Part shown: positions 43,740 through 57,562 of the stretch, piece after piece
Position numbering within the stretch: position 1 is the stretch's first letter
Layout of the letters: each line of letters begins with the position of its first letter
NCBI GenBank assembly: GCA_026225945.1
Contig: JAMJFZ010002884.1
Coordinates: 2,542,001 to 2,606,000 of the forward strand
Direction: 5' to 3'
From: Cricetomys ansorgei
Taxonomy: Eukaryota > Chordata > Mammalia > Rodentia > Nesomyidae
Length of the DNA: 64,000 nt
Translations under genes and position numbers: made by a program
Notes under the pieces: generated by a model
Databases searched by the model: none
The model's input: the letters and a program-made list of their open reading frames with translations, nothing else
Told to the model about the DNA's origin: nothing

Positions 43740-44330
43740 AGTGCTGAGAATAAGTATCAGTGGGTGCTCAGTTGCAAATGAGACATCTGTATCAATAACC
43801 CCTCCCCCATCAAGGCTCAAGGACCTTTATAGAAGATGGGGTAGAAAGGTTGTAAGAGCCAGAGGTCAGGGAGTACCAGAGCACAACAGTGTCATCTGGG
43901 CCTGACAGGGATGACACACTTACGAAATCACTGCATCTGTAGTTTGCCTGCACAAGACCTGTACAAGATGAAGCCAGTCAATATTCTAGCATGGATGGGA
44001 AGGGATTTGTGAACTCCCACCTCTAACTGAGGAGCTACAGAGAGTTAGTGGCTTCTGGAAGAGGGAAAGTCATTTCTCTTTAAGGGTGTGGGGCTCGTGG
44101 TAGGTAGACCATGCTCCAGCGGATGGCCCCACACCAAGGAGTATGTGGTTTATACAAATTAGAGCAATCAAGGGATTGTTTAATTTCAAGTAAAAGAGGA
44201 CATAAAATTGAGAGTATATGGAGTAGGCGTGGATCTGGGAAGAGTTAAACAGGAGAATTGTAGGTGAGTATGATCAAAATGCATCATATAAAATTCTCAA
44301 AGAATTAATAAAAATATTTTAAGAAATTTG
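43740..44330 (+). repeat. Lx-type L1 3' UTR
   Basis: CCCTCCCCCATCAAGGCTCA, GAAAGGTTGTAAGAGCCAGA, GTGTGGGGCTCGTGGTAGGT and CCATGCTCCAGCGGATGGCC, ending AAAGAATTAATAAAAATATT, match the rodent Lx 3' UTR in the forward direction. Confidence 0.7.
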
Positions 44331-44589
44331 TCTTTACCAGGGTATTCATGATTGCACAACTATAAGATTAAATTAATTGAGGTGGCATAGGTGTTGACTG
44401 TAGTTTGTTGCCATTCTTTCCTACTTGCCTGTATCCTTTCTGTTTCTTTTATTTTCATTGTGACCCTGGAAGCTATCATGTCAAAGAAGGCAATGACTAA
44501 TCAGACGTAAAAGCCACATTTTGTTCTGTTTGAGGGAGTATGAGCAAGACACAAATATGGTTACATACAAGTCTCGTGTCTTAAGAATG

Positions 44590-44830
44590 AATTTTTATTA
44601 GTGCTGCCATCTACAAATAATAGTAATAACAGTAGCAGCTTATATTTAATGCAGAGTATATGCTACATAGTATAGTATAATATATTCTTTATCATATGCA
44701 ATATTCACACAAGTCCTAGGAGGTAGATACTGTTATCACTCCCATTTAATGTTGAGCAAAACGGTCAAAGGAAAGAGAGGTCCAGAAAATTTAATTACTT
44801 TCACAAATATAGTCAGTAAATAGAGGAATA
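44590..44830 (-). repeat. MIR SINE remnant
   Basis: CCTAGGAGGTAGATACTGTT, ATCACTCCCATTTAATGTTG and TTAATTACTTTCACAAATAT follow reverse-complement MIR. Confidence 0.6.
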
Positions 44831-45407
44831 AGGTTAAACACTATGCTCCAATCTTCACCACTTTTTTCATTTCTTTCTTTTTGTCCTTATTTTTTGTTTG
44901 GTTGTTTGGTTGCTTTTTGGGGTGTGTGTCTGTTTGCACACGACTGCCTAATATGGGAATATAACTTAAACGACTATATGCTTGGTCGATCTTTTCCAAA
45001 AATGGGTTGTGGTAAACAGTCGATATTTTGAACAAGAGAATTATAGTTACTTTGAAGTTTTAGCTGGAAGGATAGACAGCAATGGTGTAGTATTCCCACA
45101 GATATCACAATGTTGTCAAATATTTTCCTGTGAAATGTTTTTTGTTGTAAAATCTGTGAGTTCTATGCAACTCGTGGTAACAAATGCTATCTAGTTTTAG
45201 AATTGAAAAGTGATTGTAGTGATAGTTACACTAAAACTCACCGTACAGTTAATAATTGATAAAATTTGTATTTCTACGTTTGCCTTTAAACACTGCTTTT
45301 AATTTTTTTTGTCTAAAAGTTGGATATATGAAACCAGATACCAGCAATTATATTGTTAGAACTTAGGTTACAATGATCATGGGAAACAATTTTAATTTAA
45401 CACTTAC

Positions 45408-45445
45408 CGACTGATGTGCTGCTATGTATCCGTGGGCACTTTTAT
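45408..45445 (-). CDS. PAK3: PAK3 micro-exon (residues ~144-156)
   Basis: 38 bp, the smallest constitutive exon found. It begins with the last two bases of D144 and encodes KSAHGYIAAHQS, ending in phase 0. It joins the end of the autoinhibitory region to the acidic/PIX exon. The acceptor is TGACTTTTCAG and the donor GTAAGTGTT is strong. It lies 858 bp from the upstream exon and 9.8 kb from the downstream one. Too short to be found as an ORF; the flanking exon phases (G|AT and TCG|AAT) require it. Confidence 0.96.
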
Positions 45446-47654
<2,209 letters not shown>

Positions 47655-47699
47655 CTCTGGGAGCTTCCCTGGGCACATCTGTGAGCCATAGAGATCTGG
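47655..47699 (-). CDS. PAK3: PAK3 cassette exon b (15-aa insert)
   Basis: 45 bp, 15 codons in phase 0, encoding PDLYGSQMCPGKLPE. It fits between GEFT and GIPEQW; PAK1 runs straight from GEFT to GMPEQW, so this exon is optional in structure. It corresponds to the known brain PAK3b insert, which disturbs the autoinhibitory region and alters Rac/Cdc42 preference (recalled from the PAK3 literature, including Rousseau et al. 2003). The acceptor ATTTACGTCCATTACAG is reasonable. The donor GAG|GTGCGT departs from consensus at +3 and +4, consistent with regulated use. The 66-aa ORF starting at its MCPGKLPE codons is read-through into the intron. Confidence 0.96.
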
Positions 47700-49285
47700 C
47701 TGTAATGGACGTAAATAAAGAAAGAAAAGAAAGTTAAAACAGAATGTGGGACAACTTAGAAGGTGGGAAGAGATGAAACCAATGGGTCTGAATGGGGAGG
47801 GTTCCCTTTTAAAGTGGGGCAGTTATGGAAATAGGGAGATATTAACTAAACCAGGGACAGGGCAGGCTACAGGACAACAGATTTGAAAGAACAGAGAAAA
47901 CAATAGTGTTCCAAAGTTTAGATATATAATTCTACTTTGGGCCAGATGCTTCCTCCATAAATAGGCAATGATAAGAATTACCATTAAAGGATTGGGGAAA
48001 TTATTAAAAAGCAGCAACAAGAATTTGGAGGGACAAAGAACGGCACCATAAATAGCTTTAACAATCATTTGTAAGTTGCTTTTACAACTGGGTCATCACA
48101 GATAGCCAATGGCCATGGGATGAACTTACAAATTTCAGTTCCCAGTTCCAGTTAATTAATTTCTATTTCACATTGGATATATCTGTGTGGCTAAAATTCA
48201 AAGGATGGCTATATAACAGTATTGAGCTTTGTTGTAATTGTTTTTTTCATGTAATTTGTAGCTAAAGTCATCAGTGGCTTAGAGAAAATGAGACTAAAGC
48301 CATCCTACACAGCCAGACACTATGCTTAGGTTTAGTATTCATTTATATCAAGGAAAGGGAAAGCATTTCATTCCAAATCTTGCAAGAATAATTTAATTTC
48401 CATTCAATGATATAGTTCCCAAACCCCACTTCCCACAAATAAGATCAGATATAAATAAACAGACTTGTCTAATTTATGATATCTCAAATGCTAAAGAGAC
48501 ATGCTTTGACCCAACTATTTTGAATTGGGATATATGTCCTTGATTCCTGGCATTTATGGTTACTCCAAGCACAGTGAAACAACACTTTTACATGCATTCA
48601 TCACGCAGTTTGATGCTAAAGCCTTAAGCCAAAAATTGGAACTCAGGAGCCCATGCATGATCCCAGTTCTGATTCTAAGTGCAATTAATAGCATTTGGTT
48701 AATACTGTAATGGCCAAAGGAGTTATTAATTGTTACAAATCGAGGTATGCATTGCACATAACCACTAAAGCAGACTTCACTGGCATGATCATTACCATAA
48801 TCATTAGAATATTTGTACATATTATACATTCCCATGGCACTTCTAAACTTTTGTAATAAATAGTCGTGTGATCATCACTAAGACAGCAGGAAAAATGCTG
48901 TCAGTTGAAGAAGTTCCTCCAGATAACTCTACTTACCACATGACTACACTACTGACATAATTTATCTTTTCTACAGTGAGACAAACCAGTTCATCAATGA
49001 GACCTGATTACTGCAATTTGAGCATATGCCATAATGGCGCATAATCAGAAAGTCATCTCATTACTCCAAATTGAGGAACTAATCTAAAAAGCTAGACAGC
49101 TAATGGAGACCTAAGAGTTTGAGCATCAGAAGCAGGAGCATATATTGATGCCTGTATATATACAATAACAAGTAGGTGTAGAGCAAGCTGGGGAGTGTCC
49201 AGTGTAGCCCAGGAGAATGGCAGCATGATATAACAGGCCAAGCATTTATCTTATCGTAAGAAATGATAATTTATATCACTCATAC
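47700..49285 (-). other. PAK3: PAK3 intron, 1586 bp, between the two cassette exons
   Basis: Donor GTATGAGTG, acceptor CCATTACAG. No SINE or LINE was recognised. Two UGCAUG motifs on the transcript strand lie at 48591-48596 and 48652-48657. Confidence 0.85.
48591..48657 (-). promoter_or_regulatory. PAK3: Paired UGCAUG (Rbfox-type) motifs
   Basis: CATGCA on the plus strand at 48591-48596 and 48652-48657 gives UGCAUG twice within 67 nt of the pre-mRNA. They lie about 690 and 630 nt downstream of cassette c and about 890-950 nt upstream of cassette b. UGCAUG is the binding site of the neuronal splicing factors Rbfox1-3; downstream sites usually favour inclusion. Functional use is inferred. Confidence 0.45.
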
Positions 49286-49348
49286 CATTTTTCCCTCTGA
49301 TTGACTTGAAGCGACCGTCACAGGTCTAGAGGTCTGGAAAGGGGAGTT
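49286..49348 (-). CDS. PAK3: PAK3 cassette exon c (21-aa insert)
   Basis: 63 bp, 21 codons in phase 0, beginning NSPFQTSRPV and ending SQSEGKM. It has a proper acceptor (TTTTTGTCCCAAATACTTCAG) and donor (ATG|GTATGAGTG). Its phase and place, directly after the exon ending GEFT and before cassette b, match the second optional exon of PAK3 (isoforms PAK3c and PAK3cb, Kreis et al. 2008, recalled). It is Ser/Thr-rich and would add possible phosphorylation sites next to the CRIB motif. The 78-aa ORF across it owes its N-terminal part to intron sequence that happens to be open. Confidence 0.93.
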
Positions 49349-51195
<1,847 letters not shown>

Positions 51196-52185
51196 TTATT
51201 TAAAGTATAGCTTTGGCTTCCATAAACTGAATAAATAGGCTCATCAAATCAATTATAAAAGAGAGAAAACTTCCTGGTTTAAATCTTAAATTTGAAAGTT
51301 TTGACTGATTGCTTTCAGGTACATACATGTTGTATATCTTAACCTCAGTCAAGACTCTATCGTTTATAGCAAGTTTACTACAGCAATTCATATCCTTACT
51401 TAACAGTGACTTGAGACCTCTAAGTTGGTAGTTCAAATTCCTCTGCAGGTTTGTATACCATAGTGGTCATTTATACTTGCTCAATTATCATTTCTACTTG
51501 TTCACAGGAGTGTATGGAACAGCCACTCCTTGTTCTTGTTCTACTGAAGTAACTCCTGTGAACTTTGTCTTAGTTTTCCTCTTTTCTGATTGCCCATACT
51601 TACTGGACATAGATAACCACAAGTATTTCCTTTTTCTTGATAATATGGTCTTATTATCTTCCTCCAGAGACAAATCTATGTCAAGCAACTCCCTAATCTG
51701 GCTGACAGAGGTGCATCAAGATAATTTATCACCAAATACTTTATGCAGTTTGAGAAGAAGGCTTTTATTTAAGTACAGAACAATAGAAAATTATAAAGAG
51801 ATAATCCATAATTTATGAGATTCCTCAAGATTATGGAAGTGTTCCAGTTGGATGCAGATGCCTGTTGAAGTAGCTTAATTTATGTCATAGAAACCAGATC
51901 TTTATATCCTTTATAGGGCCAAATTACACTTGAAAAATCTGAAGTAATCTATAGGACTTCTGCATAGTAAGGCTATGTACACACCTTTGCATTGACTTTC
52001 AGAAGTTCATAATTACCCTGGATTCCAGTTGAAGAGCCCCTGCTTTATGTCCATGGATTCATTGCCATCAAATAAATGTTTCCCTCTTCTCTACTGGCTG
52101 CACATTGATGACATACAGTCTTAGATATAAATACTCCACATTAGTAAATTTCTGTATTGACTTAACTCAAAGTGTCCTTTTAGGA

Positions 52186-52414
52186 CAGCGGTTCTCAACT
52201 TGTGGGTCAAAACCCTCTTAGGAGTGTCAAACCACCCTTTCACAGGGGTTGCCTAACATCCTGCATTCCTGCATATTAAGCATTTACATTACAATTTATA
52301 ACATAGCAAAATTATACTTATAAAGAAGCAACAAAAGTAATGTTATGGTTGGGGGTCACCACAATATGAGCAACAATTGAAGGGTTGTAGCATTAGAAAG
52401 AATGAGAACCACTG
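52186..52414 (+). mobile_element. URR1-type hAT MITE
   Basis: Starts CAGCGGTTCTCAACTTGTGG and ends AGAATGAGAACCACTG. Internal motifs include CCCTTTCACAGGGGTTGCCT and GGTTGGGGGTCACCACAATA. The flanks TTTTAGGA and GTCTAGAA resemble a decayed 8-bp hAT target duplication. Opposite orientation to the copy at 27925-28130. Confidence 0.85.
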
Positions 52415-52679
52415 GTCTAGAAGGTTGCTTATAGCCAGTCTTTTGCTTTCTCTTGAGACCAACTGCAACAAGCATGAAACACAAACGTGCTCCTCCTCTT
52501 GTTTCCTGGCTCAGGGAAATAGTATTGTAACTGAGATTGGAGGAGGAGCATGATCTTAGACTCCTCTTTGGGGAGGAATGGAGCAAAGAAGAGGTTATAC
52601 TATTCCTCTCAAAGAGGTGATTGACTGAAATGATTCCAATGTATACAAAAATAAGAAAACACAAAATATACTGATGGTC

Positions 52680-52825
52680 ATAGGATGATGTATTTGAGTC
52701 TTTTTAGAAGAGTTATATACATTTTTTATGATTTTCCTTTGCCTCTTTTTCTTATTTAGTTGTTTTGTCATATTATAATTTGTTTTAGATTTATCTTATA
52801 TTATTATTCCTTAGATACCTGTTTG

Positions 52826-52884
<59 letters not shown>

Positions 52885-53010
52885 TGGATCTCGATCAGGG
52901 GAGGTAGGAAGAGCTGGGAGGAGGAGGATGAAGAGGAGGAAGAGAAATCATAATCATGATATATTGTATGAAAAACCTATTTTCAATAAAAGAAATAATT
53001 AAAATAAAAA
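52680..53010 (+). repeat. Lx-type L1 3' end with (GA)n
   Basis: TACCTGTTTGTTTTCAGAGA runs into (GA)~24 (52830-52879), then GGGAGGTAGGAAGAGCTGGG, TCATAATCATGATATATTGT, TTTTCAATAAAAGAA and an A-rich end. The same 3'-terminal design is seen at about 41590-41765. Confidence 0.7.
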
Positions 53011-53289
53011 GAGTTGTATATCCAAGCCATAATGTTTCCACATAACTGCTAAATAAATCCTACATTGGTCCAAATAACAAAACCAACAATTTGGGAGCCA
53101 TCTTAAATTTTTGCTATATTTCTACATTATTGGCTACCATTTTTCTTTTTATTTTATCTCTTGAAGTGGTCTTGAATCTATCTTATTTCTTTTATTTTCA
53201 GAAGTCACTGTCTTCATCCCAGGCATTGATATTCCCTTCTGGCCCACTGTCTCCAGTTTTGTCCCCTCTGACTCATTTCTCTATTCTAT

Positions 53290-53560
53290 GATCAGGTCCT
53301 ATTCTTGCCTTTAAAATCCATAATGCTCCTTTCATTACTTATGTGTTAAAATTCATGCTCTGGAACATGATATCAAAGAGTTTACATGACCTGGTCACAG
53401 TTTACCTATCCAGCTTTAAGTGTTGCCATGGAATTTACTATCCACGTTCATTTTTTGCTTCCTAAATAGCTAGGTTTGTTCTTATCTCCAAGCTTCTATT
53501 TTTACAAGTTTATGGCTTGGAATCTTGAATTTCTTACCTCCTCTGTATGGATTATTTTGT
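53290..53560 (+). repeat. Probable L2 remnant
   Basis: AAAATTCATGCTCTGGAACA, GTTTACATGACCTGGTCACA and the 'tcttgaatttcttacc' region are suggestive of the L2 3' part, but too diverged to be certain. Confidence 0.4.
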
Positions 53561-54749
53561 ATCTATTACTCCCGTTTAGTCATTCCTCTATTTTATTTTT
53601 ATTTTCAGTGCTGTAAATCAAACTCACAAAATTTGGACACAAGCACTTTACCAGTCCTTATTCTTGAAGACTCTCTTTTGGGCTTCCTCCACCATGGCAA
53701 ATCCTATATTACTCTCCATCTGCAGACAATGTTCAGCATCCTTTGCTTCACATTTTCACAGAACCACTCATTGTATATTCCAAGCTTACTACTTACCAAT
53801 ACTGGATTATTTTATGTTCTTCACATACCCATCTCTCTAGATGAAATTCAAAACATTTGACAGCAAGCTTCATCTTAACTTTTACATTCTTTAGGACCTG
53901 TCTTGTACGTGGATATTCAATAACCATGCTTTAAGGAAGACTCTCCATGAAGAAAGTAATCCCAGGGTTATTTAAACTATATAGATCTAGCTTTACACAG
54001 CTGGCAAAAGTCAGAGCTAGTATTTGAACCTTACTCTTAACTATATTCCAAAAACTCAAGCTTGTAATAGTCACATAACTGATGACTTAGTACTTTCAAG
54101 AAAAAAGAAACAAATTCTATTCCAGCCTTCAGCAAATATTTAATGATTGAATGGAGTTTAGATAGCTAATTTTTGTTTTCCTTCATTTCTTAGGAATTTT
54201 AAAATGAGTTTATCTTCCCCAAAGTTCTGGAAACCTTGGTCATCTATGCTAAAATCCATCCTAACCTAGCTGTTTTGCTAAGATTCAATGTGATTAGCTC
54301 AAGGTTGGTATTTTCAGAGAACAGATACCCAAGTGAGCATTACTTTCTGAATTCAGTTCCTATATTCTGCCAGAACAGAGAACAAGGCCACATATTACTG
54401 GTGGAAGCCCAAACTGCAAATGTCATTTGGCTTTGGGACCTTCTAAGTATGAATAAATTTTCCTTGTTATCCTAGGGCTAGCTCAACCTTCCAAAATCAC
54501 ACATTTTGCCATCTACCTCTACTCTATCACCAAATAAGAAACATAGGCCCTGCTAGTGATCTGTCATCCCTTCTATACCCAATCCTAATATTCTGTATTC
54601 TCTCTAGTGGCTAGAGTTTATACCACTGGGATAGGGGTGGGGAACCTCTCCTCTACATTAAATACTCTCATCATTTCTTGTGTCAAGTTCTCAAATATCT
54701 CTCTAAATCACTGTTATTTGGGGAATCTATATTAAAACTGAGATGTCAT

Positions 54750-54920
54750 AGCCTGGTGGTAGTGGTGGTGCACACCTATAATCCCAGCACTCGGAAGGCA
54801 GAGGCATGTAGATCTTTGAGTTTGAGGCTAGCTAGTCTACAGAGTGAGTTTCAGGACAGCCAGAGTTACAACAGAGAAACCATCTCAAAACAACAACAAC
54901 GACAACAACAACAACAAAAA
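54750..54920 (+). repeat. B1 SINE with (CAA)n tail
   Basis: GCCTGGTGGTAGTGGTGGTG, CACCTATAATCCCAGCACTC, GGAAGGCAGAGGCATGTAGA, GAGGCTAGCTAGTCTACAGA and GAGTTTCAGGACAGCCAGAG give a near-full-length B1, ending in a CAACAA tail. The 81-aa and 97-aa ORFs across it are artefacts. Confidence 0.9.
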
Positions 54921-56589
54921 TAGATGCCATAGCCCCACCCTAGATGTGTGGATTGTCAGTTATCTGATGAAAGTAAATGCTTTTTCAGATATCCTAGTGG
55001 AAGTGGTTTATTCGCCTCTATCCCAAGTCTTTTCCACTTCCGCAGAACGGGGAAGTTACACTTTCTGTCATATTATTCCAAATTGTTTATTTGAGGTCAG
55101 TACCTCGGCATTTGCCTACAAATTACTCTCTTTTTGAGGTGATTGCCACTTTCTCCTTCCAATTCATGCCCCTGCATCCTTTGAAGATTTTGGCTCCCAG
55201 CCTTCCTTTTTAATCTCTACGCTGACATTACTCTGAAATAGAAGATATAAGTGGGTAGCTTCTTCATGCCCTTTCTTTAGGAGGATCCTTGATCTTACTT
55301 GGATCTGCTCAGTCTTATATCCCTTCCATCTTTTCAATCCACTCCATACATCATCTTTCAAAGGAATTGTTTTCAATCAGGCATCCGTCAGAATACCATG
55401 GAAAATTATATAAAATTTCAATGTCTGGTGTCTTGTTAAGACCATCTGTCAGGTTTTTGGAGGCAATACCTAGACAAATGATTTTCTAAACCCCAGAGAC
55501 AATGTAGAGCAAGGGTGGAGAACTCCAAATACTCCAGGTACTTTCATGATCCAGAATGACCTTTTCTCTGAAATATTCAATCCTGTTCTCTTATGATTTG
55601 AGCCCGACTACTAACCTTCTAATTCTGTCAAGTCCCTACACTGATGTCAACAAAACCTCCATTCTCTGGCTCTATTTTAAGGCAATTTTAGCACCTCCCT
55701 GGCTACATTCTATGGTGCATCTGATAAATGGCTTCTATTCTATAGTCCTAGGAACTTTTACCCCAGTATTTCCTCTAGCAGTTTTCTGACAAAGCTCCAC
55801 CCTGACATAATGCAACCGCTGAACCATCCTCTTCTATGCTAAAGTTGCTGAAGATTGCTAGCTAGAGGTATTGCATGGCAACGTGGATTGTTTTATTAGT
55901 AAGGTAACAGACTGTATTTAGGACACTAATGGTTCTTAGAGGATTCTTTTTCTTCTTCCTTCTATCTTTCCCTCTCTACTGAAACTTTCCTTTAGGCTTA
56001 AAAGACATGTTGAGATCTCACCATTCAAAATAAATAAATAAATAAAACCCTTCAACCTCCTCATTGCCATGAGTCACTGTTGTAATCACTTACCACTTCC
56101 TTATGTGGGTTAAACTTCTACAAAAATCAATTTATACTTTATCCCTCACTTCCCCAACAACTGTAATATCTCCCTGAAGACACACATTAATCTCTTCCTT
56201 GCCCAAGTGCCATTTCTCAGCCCTTACAACCACTGCCTTCTTAATAAGAACCAATGTCATTGATCATAAATGTCTTGAAAGTCCTCTATGTAGCTCTTTC
56301 CTAGAATCTATTGTCATCCTTTTCTTTCCAGACTTATTTACAAGGTTTGACTCCTGTTGGTTGTTTAGATTGCATTCACTAAGAGCTGCAGTAGGTTTCC
56401 TCTTGTCATCAATACTCTCTCCCTTGAGTCATCTCCAACACACTTCCTTTATACCAGCATCTACACTATTGAAATGCTATAAATACTTTCAGCCTTTCCT
56501 CAGCACTAGCCCAACTTCAGTGTAGTTAACTTGCCATTAGACATCTCTGGTTGGTTGTCTCCCTGGCTCCCTACAGAAAATATTTCTGA

Positions 56590-57185
56590 AGCAACATAAA
56601 ACTACATTTCCTTGGTTTCCTACCTCACCCTTCTACAGCTTTTCTTCTTGCAACCTGATTCATTTCTCACTTTCACTAATTCTCCATTCTAAATACTACA
56701 TCTGTATTTCCTATTCTATTTCTCATGGTACTGGTCCCTGAGTCATTTCTGATCTGCATTGTTCCTCCATAACTTCATCATCCCACCCCTCCATCTCCCA
56801 AACTTCGTACTAGCCAGTCTGAACTTCTTGTAGTTGTAACCATGAAAAGTCAAGAAGCAGTGCTTCGTGCCTATGGCCTTTGCAATGCTGCTCTTTGTAC
56901 TAGAAATGTCACTTACTCCTTTCATGGCTATCGCTAATATGTTGGGTTTTAAGATTCACCTCAGTTTATTGGCTATCTCATCCAGGAAGCCTTCTCTAAC
57001 CTCTTTTCCCTTCAGTCTTCTGATTTTACTTACCATGGCAAATTCTAATCCTTGACTAACTTGCTCTTACAGAGTCATCAGTTTCTTAAAGGCAGATATT
57101 GAAATTTAGACCTTCTTTGCCCCAGAATAGCACAAACTTAGTGTTTCATATCAAATCAAATGAATAAATGAATGAATGAACAGAT
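56590..57185 (+). repeat. L2 LINE 3' end
   Basis: GCCTATGGCCTTTGCAATGC, GCTCTTTGTACTAGAAATGT, TTCACCTCAGTTTATTGGCT, CAGGAAGCCTTCTCTAACCT and a terminal AATGAATAAATGAATGAATG reproduce the L2 3' order ('cagggcctttgcac...ctcagctcaaatgtcacc...gaggccttccctgacc...caataaatatttgttgaatgaatg'). Confidence 0.75.
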
Positions 57186-57531
57186 AGATGGCCTTCATTA
57201 CATTAAATGAGCATATGGAGACAGGCCATGATTATTTGCCAAGTGTTAATGGATGATGAATCAATGACTCAGGTCTACCAAGAAGGCTGAGGAAGTGAAA
57301 GTTACATTTTAGAGTTGTTTTGTAATTGGATTTATTGATGGTGTCAGTGATGTTTCCCCATGGGAGAATTCCCTAAAATTCCAGAGAGTTTTCTTTTTTC
57401 TTTTCATTAGCTGTTATAAGGTTACTTCCAGAATTACTTTTTAGACTCTGCTTCTTTGAAAATAGAGCAGGTAAACAAATTGAATGGCAGAAGACAAATA
57501 TAGAGGCAGCTTTTCTCCATAAATTTACCCT

Positions 57532-57533
<2 letters not shown>

Positions 57534-57562
<29 letters not shown>
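57534..57562. repeat. (CA)n microsatellite
   Basis: About 14 CA units. Confidence 0.9.

Larger units (their letters stand above)
35623..45407 (-). other. PAK3: PAK3 intron, 9.8 kb
   Basis: Phase 0 intron between S156 and N157; donor GTAAGTGTT. It is the most L1-rich intron: Lx-type 3' regions at about 37430-38270 and 38850-39260 (minus) and 39797-41765 and 43740-44330 (plus). It also has B3 SINEs (37165-37385 and 39472-39785), an L2 end (42955-43400), a MIR (44590-44830) and several microsatellites. Confidence 0.85.

Noticed and set aside
52760..53002. Arg-Glu repeat ORF of 80 aa
   Set aside because: A (GA)n microsatellite inside an L1 3' end.
54678..55137. Overlapping 81-aa and 97-aa ORFs
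   Set aside because: They run through a B1 SINE and its CAA tail.
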